DNA from: Streptomyces mobaraensis
GTDB lineage: Bacteria > Actinomycetota > Actinomycetes > Streptomycetales > Streptomycetaceae
Assembly (NCBI RefSeq): GCF_020099395.1
Contig: NZ_CP083590.1
Location: forward strand, 372,001 to 436,000
Reading direction: 5' to 3'
Length of the DNA: 64,000 bases
Of the stretch, positions 16,205 through 24,670 are shown piece by piece. A program made the position numbers and the translations under genes. Positions within the stretch are counted from its first letter, which is position 1. Each line of letters begins with the position of its first letter. The notes under the pieces are model-generated. The model had not been told where the DNA came from. It worked only from the letters and a program-made list of their open reading frames with translations, and searched no databases.

Positions 16205-16434
16205 GCCGACGTAGACACCGGGCCACAGACCACTCCCAGGTAGCCGACCCCAGCCGCAGACACCCGGGCCACGCCCCCTAAGCACAGACGGCCAGACCAC
16301 CACCCCTAACCCACCGACAGCCGACGTAGACACCGGGCCACAGACCACTCCCAGGTAGCCGACCCCAGCCGCAGACACCCGGGCCACGCCCCCTAAGCAC
16401 AGACGGCCAGACCACCACCCCTAACCCACCGACA
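16205..16434. repeat. perfect 115-bp tandem duplication (with degenerate flanks)
   Basis: Positions 16205-16319 and 16320-16434 read identically over all 115 bases. A decayed partial copy precedes (about 16150-16204) and another follows (16435 to about 16460). The period is not a multiple of 3 and no start or ribosome-binding site is associated, so it is not a coding repeat; the minus-strand ORFs across it (Gly/Val-rich, repeating peptides) are by-products. It fills the 630-nt gap between the synthase gene and the PolA-like gene. Confidence 0.9.
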
Positions 16435-16585
16435 GCCGACGTAGATGCCAGGCCACAGCCCCCCCCGAGCCAACGGCCCCCACGTCGCGGATCCGAGCGC
16501 GCGCCCAGCCGCAGCGCCAACCCCGCGACCCCGCGTCAGCGACGCCCGGTCCGCAGCCCCGGGCCGGCGCCCGCCCCTCCCCCCG

Positions 16586-18268
16586 TCAGTCCTTGGCATC
16601 CGCATAGCACTCCGCCACGCCGACCGTGAACGGAAAGCGGGTGGGCGTCTCACCGAACGCGAGGCGTCCCGCCTCGTCCCCGGCCCACCGGATGGCCTCC
16701 GCCACCTCGGCGGCCTCCTCCTCCGGGCAGTGCACGATCAGCTCGTCGTGCTGGAAGAAGACCAGCTCGGCGCGGAGCCCGGCGAGGGACCGGCGGACCA
16801 GGGCGAGCACGATCAGGGCCCAGTCGGCCGCGCTGCCCTGAACGACGAAGTTCCGCGTGAACCGGCCCCGGGCGCGCGCCGCGCCGGCCAATCCGGGGGA
16901 ACCGCCGGCCGGCTCGTCCTGCGGCAGCCCCGCCTCGTCGGGCACGGCGGTCGAGGCGGGCGGGCAGGTGCGTCCGAGCCACGTCCGCACCAGCCGGCCC
17001 TCCTCCCCCGCCCGGGCCGCGTCGTCGACGTGGGCCACGGCCCGGGGGAAGCGCCGGCGCAGGTCCGCCAGGTGTTTGAGCCCGTCCCCCGAGGTCTGCC
17101 CGTAGATGGCGCCCAGCATGGCCAGCTTGGCCCGGTCCCGGTCGCCGGAGAACGCCCGCTCGGCCAGGTCGGCGTAGAGGTCGCGGCCGGTTCCCGCGAC
17201 CTCCATCAGCCCGGGGTCGCGGGCCACGGCGGCCAGCACCCGGGGTTCGATCTGGTCGGCGTCGGCGACGACCAGCCGCCAGCCGGGGTCGGCGACCACG
17301 GCCCGCCGGATCACCTTGGGGATCTGCAGGGCGCCGCCCCCGTTGGTCGTCCACCGGCCGGTCACCGTGCCGCCCGGCACGTACTCGGGGCGGAACCGGC
17401 CGTCGCGGACCCACGTCTGGAGCCACTGCCAGCCGTGCGCGGTGTGCAGCCGGTAGAGCTTCTTGTACTCCAGCAGCGGGGCGACGGCCGGGTGGTCGAC
17501 GCCGCGCAGCTCCCAGGCCCGGGTCGAGGAGAGGGCGACGCCCTCGCGGGCGAAGGCGCGGACGATGTCGCCGGGCAGGTCGGGGCGGACGCGCACGCCG
17601 CCGAACGCGCGCGACACCTCGTCCGCGAGCTCGGCCAGCCGCCGGGTCTCCTGCCCGCCCGGATACCGCTCCCCCAGCAGCGCCGTCAGCAGCGCCCGGT
17701 GGACGTCGGCGCGCCAGGGCACGCCCGCGCGGGACATCTCGGCGGCGACGAGGGTGCCCGCCGACTCGGCCGCGATCAGCAGCCGCGTCCGCCCGGGGTG
17801 CTCGGTGTCCTTCACCCGGGCCCGCTGGTCCGCGTAGACGTCGAGGAGGGCGTCCAGCGGATCGGTGCCGGGCGGCAGCGGGACCGGGCCCGGCTCGAAC
17901 AGCGACGGCTGCCCGTCGGGCGCGCGGGCGGGCGGGTCGGCGGGGACGGGCAGCCCGCGCAGCCGCGCCCACGCGGCGGCCAGCGACCGCGGCTGCCCGG
18001 ACTGCCCCTCCACGTACCCCATGAGCAGCGCCTCCGCCGCCTCCACGTCGTAGCAGCGCTCGACGCGCACCCCGGCCGCCGCCGCCCGCCCGTACAGCTC
18101 CGCCGTCGACCGCCAGATCCACCGCGCCGCCCCGGGCCGGGCTCGGACCGCGTCCGCCAGGCTCCGCTCCACGACGGCGGGCCCGGCCGCCCGTCCGTCG
18201 ACGTCGACCGGGCACAGCCGGACGCTCTCGTCCCCCGCGCCCGCGGCGCCCACCACTGCCCATCTCAC
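16586..18268 (-). CDS. family A (PolA-like) DNA polymerase, bifunctional 3'-5' exonuclease/polymerase type
   Basis: A 560-residue polymerase without a 5'-nuclease domain. The C-terminal half holds the Pol I motifs: ADADQIEPR (motif A), RDRAKLAMLGAIYGQ (motif B, the O-helix) and FFQHDELIV (motif C with the catalytic HDE). The region before motif A (TVTGRWTTNGGGALQIPK) is also canonical. In motif B the Phe equivalent to E. coli F762 is Leu, and motif A has EPR for ELR. The N-terminal part is a degenerate exonuclease-like domain. The GTG at 18268 lies 6 nt after GACACT, so the mRNA is leaderless under a PafBC-like promoter. It is divergent from polX. Confidence 0.9.
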   Translation of the reverse strand: MRWAVVGAAGAGDESVRLCPVDVDGRAAGPAVVERSLADAVRARPGAARWIWRSTAELYGRAAAAGVRVERCYDVEAAEALLMGYVEGQSGQPRSLAAAWARLRGLPVPADPPARAPDGQPSLFEPGPVPLPPGTDPLDALLDVYADQRARVKDTEHPGRTRLLIAAESAGTLVAAEMSRAGVPWRADVHRALLTALLGERYPGGQETRRLAELADEVSRAFGGVRVRPDLPGDIVRAFAREGVALSSTRAWELRGVDHPAVAPLLEYKKLYRLHTAHGWQWLQTWVRDGRFRPEYVPGGTVTGRWTTNGGGALQIPKVIRRAVVADPGWRLVVADADQIEPRVLAAVARDPGLMEVAGTGRDLYADLAERAFSGDRDRAKLAMLGAIYGQTSGDGLKHLADLRRRFPRAVAHVDDAARAGEEGRLVRTWLGRTCPPASTAVPDEAGLPQDEPAGGSPGLAGAARARGRFTRNFVVQGSAADWALIVLALVRRSLAGLRAELVFFQHDELIVHCPEEEAAEVAEAIRWAGDEAGRLAFGETPTRFPFTVGVAECYADAKD

Positions 18269-18274
18269 GTCCGC

Positions 18275-18297
18275 AGTGTCGCACCGGGGTCTGACAA
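18275..18297 (-). promoter_or_regulatory. PafBC-like promoter for the PolA-like gene
   Basis: On the minus strand: TTGTCAGAC (18297-18289), 8 nt, GACACT (18280-18275), then 6 nt and the GTG start. Spacing is exactly that of RecA-NDp promoters; the -35 block ends in AC, not TG, and the -10 starts with G, not T. A DNA-repair polymerase is a sensible target. Confidence 0.6.
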
Positions 18298-18362
18298 CGG
18301 GCCCTGACCGGGCCGCGTCGCCGAGATGTGCGGGCGGCGCGGCCCGGTGGCACGCTGAATCC

Positions 18363-20093
18363 ATGGCCCGGCCCAACGAAGAGGTCGAGGCGCTGCTCCA
18401 GGAGTACGCCGACCTCGTCGCCATCACCGGGGGCGACGCGTTCAAGGCGCGCGCCTACGAGAAGGCGGCCCGCGCGGTCGGCGGGTTCCCGGACGACGTC
18501 TCGGCCATGGACGGCAAGGCGCTGCGCGAGATCCCCAACGTCGGGAAGTCGATCGCCGAGAAGGTCGTGGAGTACCTGCGGACCGGCCGGGTCGCGGCCT
18601 TCGAGGAGACCCGCGCGTCCGTCCCGGCCGGGGTGCGGGAGCTGCTCACCATCCCCACCCTGGGCCCGAAGAAGGCGCTCGCCCTGTACGAGGAGCTCCG
18701 CGTCTCCTCCGTCGAGGAGCTGCTCGACGCCGTCCGCGCGGAACGGCTGCGTGATCTCAAGGGGTTCGGTGAGAAGACCGAGCACAACATCCTGCACGGC
18801 ATCGAGCTCATGCAGAAGGCCGGCGGGCGGATCCTGCTCTCGGCGGCCCTGGAGGCGGCGGAGAAGATCGTCGCCGAGCTGTCGCGCGTGCCCGGCTGCG
18901 CGGACTGCGCGTACGCGGGGTCGCTGCGGCGCATGCGGGAGACCATCGGCGACATCGACGTCCTGGTCGCGGCCGACGACCCGGAGCCGTTCATGGAGGC
19001 GTTCCGTGCCCTCCCGGACACGGCGGAGGTCATCGCGGGTGGCCGGAAGAAGACCTCCGTCCGCACGTCGACGGGGCTCCAGGTCGACCTCCGCGTCCTC
19101 CCGCCGGACGCGTGGGGCGCGGGCCTGCTGTACTTCACCGGTTCGAGGGCGCACAACATCCGGATCCGCGAGATCGCCGTCCGCAAGGAGCTGAAGCTCT
19201 CCGAGTACGGCCTCTTCCGCGTCAAGACCGGCCGGAAGGTCGCCTCGCGCACGGAGGAGGAGGTGTACGCCCGCCTCGGGCTGCCCTGGATCCCGCCGGA
19301 CCTCCGCGAGGACCGCGGCGAGATCGCCGCCGCGCTGCGGGGCGGCCTCCCGGACCTGGTCACCGAGGACGACATCCGCGGCGACCTGCACACCCACACC
19401 GACCTCACGGACGGCGTCTCGTCCCTGGAGGACATGGTGGCCGCGGCGGCGGCGCGCGATTACGCCTACTACGCCGTCACCGACCACGCCCCGAACCTGT
19501 ACATGCAGCGGATGACGGACGAGAAGGTCCTGGCCCAGCGGGAACAGGTGCGGGCGCTGGACGGGAAGCACCGGAAGATGCGGCTCCTGCACGGCACCGA
19601 GCTGAACATCGGCCCGGACGGCGACCTGGACTGGCCGGACGACTTCCTCGCCGGTTTCGACCTGTGCGTGGCGTCCGTGCACTCCCACTTCCACCAGACC
19701 CGCGAGGAACTGACCCGCCGGCTGGTCAGGGCCTGTGAGAACCCCCACGTCTCCGTCATCGGCCACCCCACCACCCGGCGGATCGGCAAGCGGCCGGGCA
19801 TCGACGCGGACTTCGACGAGGTCTTCAGGGCCTGTGCCCGCACCGGCACGGCCCTGGAGATCAACTCCCACCCGGAGCGGCTGGACCTCTGCGACGAGGA
19901 CATCCTGCGGGCGCGCCGGCACGGTGTGAAGTTCGTGGTGAACACGGACGCGCACTCGGTGACGCACCTGCCGTACCTGCGGTTCGGGGTGGGAACGGCC
20001 CGGCGCGGCTGGCTCACCGCGGACGACGTCGTCAACACCTGGCCGTTGCGGAAGCTCAGGCGCTTCCTGGACGAGGGGCGGCGGCGCGGCTGA
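18363..20093 (+). CDS. polX: DNA polymerase/3'-5' exonuclease PolX with PHP domain
   Basis: A 576-residue bacterial family X polymerase. It begins with the 8-kDa helical domain, helix-hairpin-helix motifs (IPNVGKSIAEK, IPTLGPKKAL) and the nucleotidyltransferase palm (AGSLRRMRETIGDIDVLV, with DID as metal-binding Asp pair and LQVDLRV as third Asp). A C-terminal PHP domain follows (DLHTHTDLTDG, HSHFH, NTDAHS). PolX fills gaps in base-excision and double-strand-break repair. The ATG at 18363 is 6 nt after CACGCT and has no Shine-Dalgarno: probably leaderless. It shares a 94-nt spacer with the divergent PolA-like gene. Confidence 0.95.
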   Translation: MARPNEEVEALLQEYADLVAITGGDAFKARAYEKAARAVGGFPDDVSAMDGKALREIPNVGKSIAEKVVEYLRTGRVAAFEETRASVPAGVRELLTIPTLGPKKALALYEELRVSSVEELLDAVRAERLRDLKGFGEKTEHNILHGIELMQKAGGRILLSAALEAAEKIVAELSRVPGCADCAYAGSLRRMRETIGDIDVLVAADDPEPFMEAFRALPDTAEVIAGGRKKTSVRTSTGLQVDLRVLPPDAWGAGLLYFTGSRAHNIRIREIAVRKELKLSEYGLFRVKTGRKVASRTEEEVYARLGLPWIPPDLREDRGEIAAALRGGLPDLVTEDDIRGDLHTHTDLTDGVSSLEDMVAAAAARDYAYYAVTDHAPNLYMQRMTDEKVLAQREQVRALDGKHRKMRLLHGTELNIGPDGDLDWPDDFLAGFDLCVASVHSHFHQTREELTRRLVRACENPHVSVIGHPTTRRIGKRPGIDADFDEVFRACARTGTALEINSHPERLDLCDEDILRARRHGVKFVVNTDAHSVTHLPYLRFGVGTARRGWLTADDVVNTWPLRKLRRFLDEGRRRG

Positions 20094-20142
20094 CCAGGGC
20101 CGGGACGGCCGCCCGCCCCGGCGCCCCGGCCCCGGGGCGGCC

Positions 20143-20148
20143 TAGACT
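20143..20148 (+). promoter_or_regulatory. -10 element for the pentapeptide-repeat gene
   Basis: TAGACT fits the TANNNT -10 consensus. Transcription would start near 20155, downstream of the GTG at 20151, which argues that translation starts at the later GTG (20259) after a leader of about 100 nt. Confidence 0.4.
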
Positions 20149-20258
20149 GGGTGGATCACCCCGCGCCGTGCCCGCCGGTCCGGCCCGGAATCCCGCCCGC
20201 CCCCGCCGGCCGGAGCTCCCGCTCCGCCGCCGCCACGCTCAGAGGAACCGCGCGCACC

Positions 20259-21095
20259 GTGCCCGACATACGCGACGTCCCGGACATCGACTCCCTCGGC
20301 CTGCGGGCCGACTGCGGCAGCTGTTTCGCGCTCTGCTGCGTGGCCCTGCCGTTCGCGGCGTCGGCCGACTTCGCGATGAACAAGGAGGCGGGGAAGCCGT
20401 GCCCGAACCTGCGGGAGGACTTCCGCTGCGGCACGCACACCACGCTTCGGGAGAAAGGTTTCTCGGGGTGCACGGTCTACGACTGCTTCGGGGCCGGGCA
20501 GAAGGTCTCGCAGGTCACCTTCGGCGGGACCAGCTGGCGGGAGGCGCCGGTGACGGCCAAGCCGATGTTCGACGTGTTCCCGGTGATGCGGCAGCTGCAC
20601 GAGTTGCTGCGGTATCTGGCGGAGGTGCTGACGCTGCCGAAGGCCCGGCCGGTCCACCGTGACGTCCGCGTGGTGCTCGGGAAGGTCGAGGCGCTGACGC
20701 GGTCGGACGCCGAGGTGCTCCTCGGGCTGGACGTGCCGGCGCTCCGGCAGGAGGTGAACGTCCTGCTGCTGCGCGCGAGCGAGCTGGTGCGCGGCCGGGA
20801 CGGCAAGGGCAAGGGGAAGAACCGGCGCGGCGCCGATCTGATGGGCGCCGCTCTCCGGGGCGCGGACCTGCGGGCGGCGAACCTGCGCGGTGCCTATCTG
20901 ATCGCCGCCGACCTCTCGGGGGCCGACCTCCGCTCGGCCGACCTGATCGGCGCCGACCTGCGTGACGCGAACCTCGCGGGGGCGGATCTGACGGGCGCCT
21001 TCTTCCTCACCCAGCTCCAGGTGAACGCGGCCAAGGGCGACGCGCGGACCCGGCTGCCCGAGGGGCTGGACCGGCCGGCGCACTGGGAGCGGTAG
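20259..21095 (+). CDS. Cys-rich pentapeptide-repeat protein
   Basis: A 278-residue protein. The N-terminal 100 residues carry a Cys cluster ([10 protein letters not shown], then CPNL, FRCG and GCTVYDC), suggestive of a Zn or Fe-S site. A helical linker ([21 protein letters not shown]) and basic stretch ([12 protein letters not shown]) lead to about 12-14 pentapeptide repeats ([15 protein letters not shown] and so on) at the C terminus, which fold as a right-handed quadrilateral beta-helix. Such helices can mimic DNA (Qnr, MfpA) or serve as scaffolds; the Cys domain is not in those. Start chosen from the promoter position and AGAGGA at 20241. Confidence 0.85.
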   Translation: MPDIRDVPDIDSLGLRADCGSCFALCCVALPFAASADFAMNKEAGKPCPNLREDFRCGTHTTLREKGFSGCTVYDCFGAGQKVSQVTFGGTSWREAPVTAKPMFDVFPVMRQLHELLRYLAEVLTLPKARPVHRDVRVVLGKVEALTRSDAEVLLGLDVPALRQEVNVLLLRASELVRGRDGKGKGKNRRGADLMGAALRGADLRAANLRGAYLIAADLSGADLRSADLIGADLRDANLAGADLTGAFFLTQLQVNAAKGDARTRLPEGLDRPAHWER

Positions 21096-21381
21096 CGCGC
21101 CACCGAGGCTCCGGACGGCGCACACGGGCGGCAACGCGCCACCCCCGCCGCCCGGGCGCCGGTCGCGTCCGTGCCGAGGCGCGCGGAGGGGAGCCCTCCG
21201 CGGGTGTTCGCCCGTCTTTCACCCCGGTGCTCCCCGATTGCCGGGGATTGTGGCGACCCGTCGGGGGCACGGGGTACCTCGGCGGCCCGGAACGCGGGGT
21301 TCAGCCCGTGCCCGACGGCCGCCCGGCCGTCACACCGCACCGGGCCGCCGCCACCCCGTCGGTACGAACCTCGGAGCGCTC

Positions 21382-22743
21382 GTGAACGCTCGCTGCACTT
21401 ACGGTGTCGCCCCGGGGGCGTTGCCGCTCCTCGGCCACGCCCTGCCCCTCCTCCGCGACCCCCTCGCCTTCCTCAGCGCGCTGCCCGGCCGCGGCGACCT
21501 GGTCCAGGTCCGGCTCGGTCCCGTCCGGGCGGTGGTGGTCTGCGATCCCGAACTGACCCGCCGGGTCCTGCGGGACGACCGGACCTTCGACAAGGGCGGC
21601 CCCCTCTACGAACGGATCCGGGAGGTGACCGGGAACGGACTGGCGAGCTGCCCCCACCGCGACCACCGCGAGCAGCGGCGGCTGCTGCAGCCGGCGTTCC
21701 ACTCCGCCCGGATGCCCGCGTACGCCGAGGTGATGGCCCGTCAGGTACGGGTGACGACCGGGACGTGGCGGGACGGCGGGACGGTCGACGCCGCCGACGA
21801 GATGCTCGCGCTCAGCGCGCGGATCACCGTCGCGGCGATGTTCGGCGCGGAGGCGGACGACGCGCGGCTCGCGCCGCTCCTGGACGACTTCACCACCGTC
21901 GTGGCGGGCATCCCGCGGCGCGCCCTCGTGCCACCGGCGGCCGACCGGCTGCCGACGCCCGGCAACCGCCGCTACGACCGGGCGCGTTCGCGGCTCCGCG
22001 GGGCGATCGGCCGGCTCATCGCCGGCCGCCATGACGACGCCGCCGGCACGGGCCACGGCGACCTGCTCTCCCTGCTGCTGGCCGCCGGGCGGGACGGGCC
22101 GGACGGCCGGGCGCTGTCCGACGCCGGGATCGCCGACCAGCTCGTCACCTTCTTCGCCGCCGGCACGGAGACCAGCGGCAGTGCCCTGGCCTGGGCCCTG
22201 CATCTGCTGGGCGGCCACCCCGAGGTGGCCCGCCGGCTGCGCGCCGAGGTGGACGCGGTGCTCGGCGCCGCTCCCGTCGCGACCCTCGCCCACCTGCCGG
22301 ACCTGCGGCTCACCTCGGCGGTGGTCAACGAGGCGCTGCGGCTGTACCCGCCCGCCTGGCTGCTCACGCGTACCACCACCAGCGACACCCGCCTCGGCGG
22401 GCACACCCTCCCCGCCGGGACGGCCGTGGTCTACAGCGCCTACCTTCTGCACCGGCGGCCGGACCTGTTCCCCGACCCCGAGCGCTTCGATCCGGACCGC
22501 TGGCTGGCCGCGCCGGGCGCCCCCGTGCCGCCGCGCACGGCGTTCCTGCCGTTCGGCAGCGGACCCCGCAAGTGCATCGGCGACGTCTTCGCCCTCACCG
22601 AGGCCGCGCTGGCGCTGGCGACCGTCGTCGCCGACTGGGACCTGCGCCCGGCGGGCAGCCGCCGGGTCCGCCCGGCGCCCCGCCTCGTCCTGAGCCCGCA
22701 CCGGCTGCCGATGACCACGGCGGCGCGGGTCCGGGGCGGCTGA
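21382..22743 (+). CDS. cytochrome P450
   Basis: A 453-residue P450. Heme-binding motif FGSGPRKCIG (Cys thiolate ligand), I-helix FFAAGTETSG, ExxR in NEALRLYP and a PERF-type motif (DPERFDPDRW) are all intact. The full CIGDVFAL segment and longer length fit class-I P450s related to the pentalenene-oxygenase (CYP183) type that act on terpenoids; this assignment is tentative. A weak ribosome-binding site (GGAGCG) precedes the GTG at 21382. It converges on the halogenase gene and may belong to that cluster. Confidence 0.9.
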   Translation: MNARCTYGVAPGALPLLGHALPLLRDPLAFLSALPGRGDLVQVRLGPVRAVVVCDPELTRRVLRDDRTFDKGGPLYERIREVTGNGLASCPHRDHREQRRLLQPAFHSARMPAYAEVMARQVRVTTGTWRDGGTVDAADEMLALSARITVAAMFGAEADDARLAPLLDDFTTVVAGIPRRALVPPAADRLPTPGNRRYDRARSRLRGAIGRLIAGRHDDAAGTGHGDLLSLLLAAGRDGPDGRALSDAGIADQLVTFFAAGTETSGSALAWALHLLGGHPEVARRLRAEVDAVLGAAPVATLAHLPDLRLTSAVVNEALRLYPPAWLLTRTTTSDTRLGGHTLPAGTAVVYSAYLLHRRPDLFPDPERFDPDRWLAAPGAPVPPRTAFLPFGSGPRKCIGDVFALTEAALALATVVADWDLRPAGSRRVRPAPRLVLSPHRLPMTTAARVRGG

Positions 22744-22780
22744 GCGGAGGCCGTGGAAGGCCGCGGAACACGGGCACACG

Positions 22781-22837
22781 CCCCGGCGTACGCGGCAGGG
22801 CGGATCCCGGCGGCCGCCCCTGCCGCGGACGCCGGGG
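22781..22837. terminator. long bidirectional terminator hairpin
   Basis: Imperfect inverted arms of about 22 bp (22781-22802 and 22815-22837; core CCCCGGCGT/ACGCCGGGG with GCGGCAGGG/CCCTGCCGC) separate the convergent P450 (stop 22743) and halogenase (stop 22847) genes. Confidence 0.75.
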
Positions 22838-22846
22838 TCCGTCGTG

Positions 22847-24616
22847 TCAGGCGGCGGGGGCGATGTGCAGGAAGCCGCCCACGCACATCCGCTTCACCAG
22901 CCGGATCTGCGCGGGGGTGAGGCGTCCGGCGATCTCGCCGTACTTCACCGGGCCGGCGCTCAGCAGCTCCCACAGCTCGTCGACGCCGTCCCGGCGGACG
23001 TCCGCGTCGATGGACGGGCCGTGCGGGTCCTCGGTGGAGTGGATCCGTTTGCAGGGGACGGTGTCGCGCAGCGGCGCCGGTACGGCGGTGGGGTGGGTCA
23101 GGGGGTTCTTCCAGTACTCCGCCATGCCGGCCAGGACGGCGGGCGGGAGCTGGACGTTGGCGGGCGGGTTGGTGGCCTTGAAGCCCGGCACCAGCATGGT
23201 GACGCCGTCGCGGACGGCGGTGGTGGGGGCCAGGGTGAGGACGGCGTCGGGGGTGAGGCCGGCCGGTTCGGCGAGGGCGGTGGCGGACAGGTAGGGGCCC
23301 GCCGCGTCCAGGTCCTCGACCCGGCGGCTGTTGTGCGTCATGACGTCGAGCAGGGCGGGCTGGAACGCCGTGTTGAGCAGGGCGTCGAAGGTCTGCTCGC
23401 GGATGCCGAGGTCGGCGCCGGTGCCGCGGGTGTTCCAGTAGACGCTGTCCGGGTTGTTCTTGGCGATGGCGTGGTACCACTGGTCGATCATCAGGGCGAA
23501 GGTCTCGGCGGTGCCGTGCCACTTGTCGTTGTAGTCCCGCCAGAGCTGCCGCCGGTCGGCCTCCTCCAGGCTGCCGTCGGTGGTCTTCAGCAGCAGCAGC
23601 GCGGCGGCCTGGGCCTGGGTGAGGGCGACCGCGACGCCGGAGGAGAAGAGGGGGTCGACGAAGAAGGCCGCGTCGCCGACGAGCAGGTGCCGCTCGTCGT
23701 AGTCGCCGAACTCCTCGGCGACGCGCGAGTAGTTGGTGGCGGTGATCATGTGGTCCGCGACCGGCACCACGTCGGTGACCAGGTCCCTGAGGTACGGGAC
23801 CTCGCGCACGGCGGCGAGGAACGTCGCCTGGTCGGTGTAGTCGCGACCCGGCTCCTTGAGGACGGCCGGGTTGGTGACGATGCCGACGGAGTGGGTGAGG
23901 ACGCGCCGGCCGTCGATGATCTTCGGCACGGGGATGTACCAGCACCACCCGTCCCGGAAGGCGAAACAGCCGATGGGCGAGAAGTTGTCCGAGGTGAAGA
24001 CGTTCCAGTCGGCGGGCAGGTTCTGAGTGTGCTTGCCGCCGGTGAAGTGCTGCCAGATGGCGATGTTCTTGAAGTTCGAGAGCCAGCCGCGCTTGTTGCG
24101 GGCGGCGGAGACGCTGCTCTGGCGTCCCGAGGCGTCGACGAAGTACCCGGCGCGGACCGACGTCCCGTCGGCGAGTCGCACCACCCCGCCGTTCGCGTCG
24201 GGTTCGTAGGCGGTGACGGCGGTGCCCTGGAAGACCTCGACGCCTACGTCGGCGGCGTGGTCCAGCAGGATGTGGTCGAACTCGGCCCGGTTGACGTGCA
24301 TCGTCCAGCGCAGCACGCCGTCCTGCTCGAACAGGGCCCGGTCGAAGAGGGCGACGCTCGGCCGGTCCGGGTCCCAGGCGTAGACGCCGCCGTACTTCTT
24401 CACCCAGCACGGGCTGGCGAGGACCTTGGCGAGGGCGCCGCTCTCCTGGAGCGCGGGGACCACGGGGTGGGCGAACGACTCGCCGATGTGCTCGCGGGGG
24501 AACACTTCCTTGTCGAAGATGGCCGTCCGCAGGTCGCTGCGCTGGGCGAGCAGGGCACCGAGGGTGGAGCCGGCCGGCCCGCCACCCATGATCACGACGT
24601 CGTAGTACTCCCGCAC
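22847..24616 (-). CDS. FAD-dependent halogenase
   Basis: A 589-residue flavin-dependent halogenase. GGGPAGS at residues 11-17 binds FAD; WCWYIP at 224-229 is the diagnostic WxWxIP; a Lys pair at 73-74 (WVKKYGG) sits where the catalytic Lys is expected; GDAAFFVDPLFSSGV completes the flavin site. These enzymes use FADH2, O2 and halide to chlorinate or brominate free or carrier-bound aromatic substrates. An extra C-terminal domain of about 60 residues (ELWELLSAGPVKYGEIAGRL onward) resembles a winged helix. GTG at 24616 preceded by GAAAGG. Two tandem palindromes lie just upstream. Confidence 0.93.
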   Translation of the reverse strand: MREYYDVVIMGGGPAGSTLGALLAQRSDLRTAIFDKEVFPREHIGESFAHPVVPALQESGALAKVLASPCWVKKYGGVYAWDPDRPSVALFDRALFEQDGVLRWTMHVNRAEFDHILLDHAADVGVEVFQGTAVTAYEPDANGGVVRLADGTSVRAGYFVDASGRQSSVSAARNKRGWLSNFKNIAIWQHFTGGKHTQNLPADWNVFTSDNFSPIGCFAFRDGWCWYIPVPKIIDGRRVLTHSVGIVTNPAVLKEPGRDYTDQATFLAAVREVPYLRDLVTDVVPVADHMITATNYSRVAEEFGDYDERHLLVGDAAFFVDPLFSSGVAVALTQAQAAALLLLKTTDGSLEEADRRQLWRDYNDKWHGTAETFALMIDQWYHAIAKNNPDSVYWNTRGTGADLGIREQTFDALLNTAFQPALLDVMTHNSRRVEDLDAAGPYLSATALAEPAGLTPDAVLTLAPTTAVRDGVTMLVPGFKATNPPANVQLPPAVLAGMAEYWKNPLTHPTAVPAPLRDTVPCKRIHSTEDPHGPSIDADVRRDGVDELWELLSAGPVKYGEIAGRLTPAQIRLVKRMCVGGFLHIAPAA

Positions 24617-24627
24617 GGTGCTGACCT

Positions 24628-24670
24628 TTCGTTCGCTGAACAGGTGGGTTCGTTCGCTGAACAGGTGGGT
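24628..24670. promoter_or_regulatory. tandem 21-bp operator-like repeat upstream of the halogenase
   Basis: TTCGTTCGCTGAACAGGTGGG is repeated at 24628-24648 and 24649-24669. Each copy contains the dyad GTTC-GCT-GAAC (24631-24641 and 24652-24662). The copies are two helical turns apart and 12-50 nt upstream of the start codon. GTTC...GAAC ends are typical of sites bound by StrR/NovG-type regulators, one of which is encoded divergently. Confidence 0.65.

Noticed and set aside
15838..16520. Minus-strand repetitive Gly/Val peptides across the 115-bp repeat
   Set aside because: The repeat period is not a multiple of three and the frame is not preserved from unit to unit; no ribosome-binding site.
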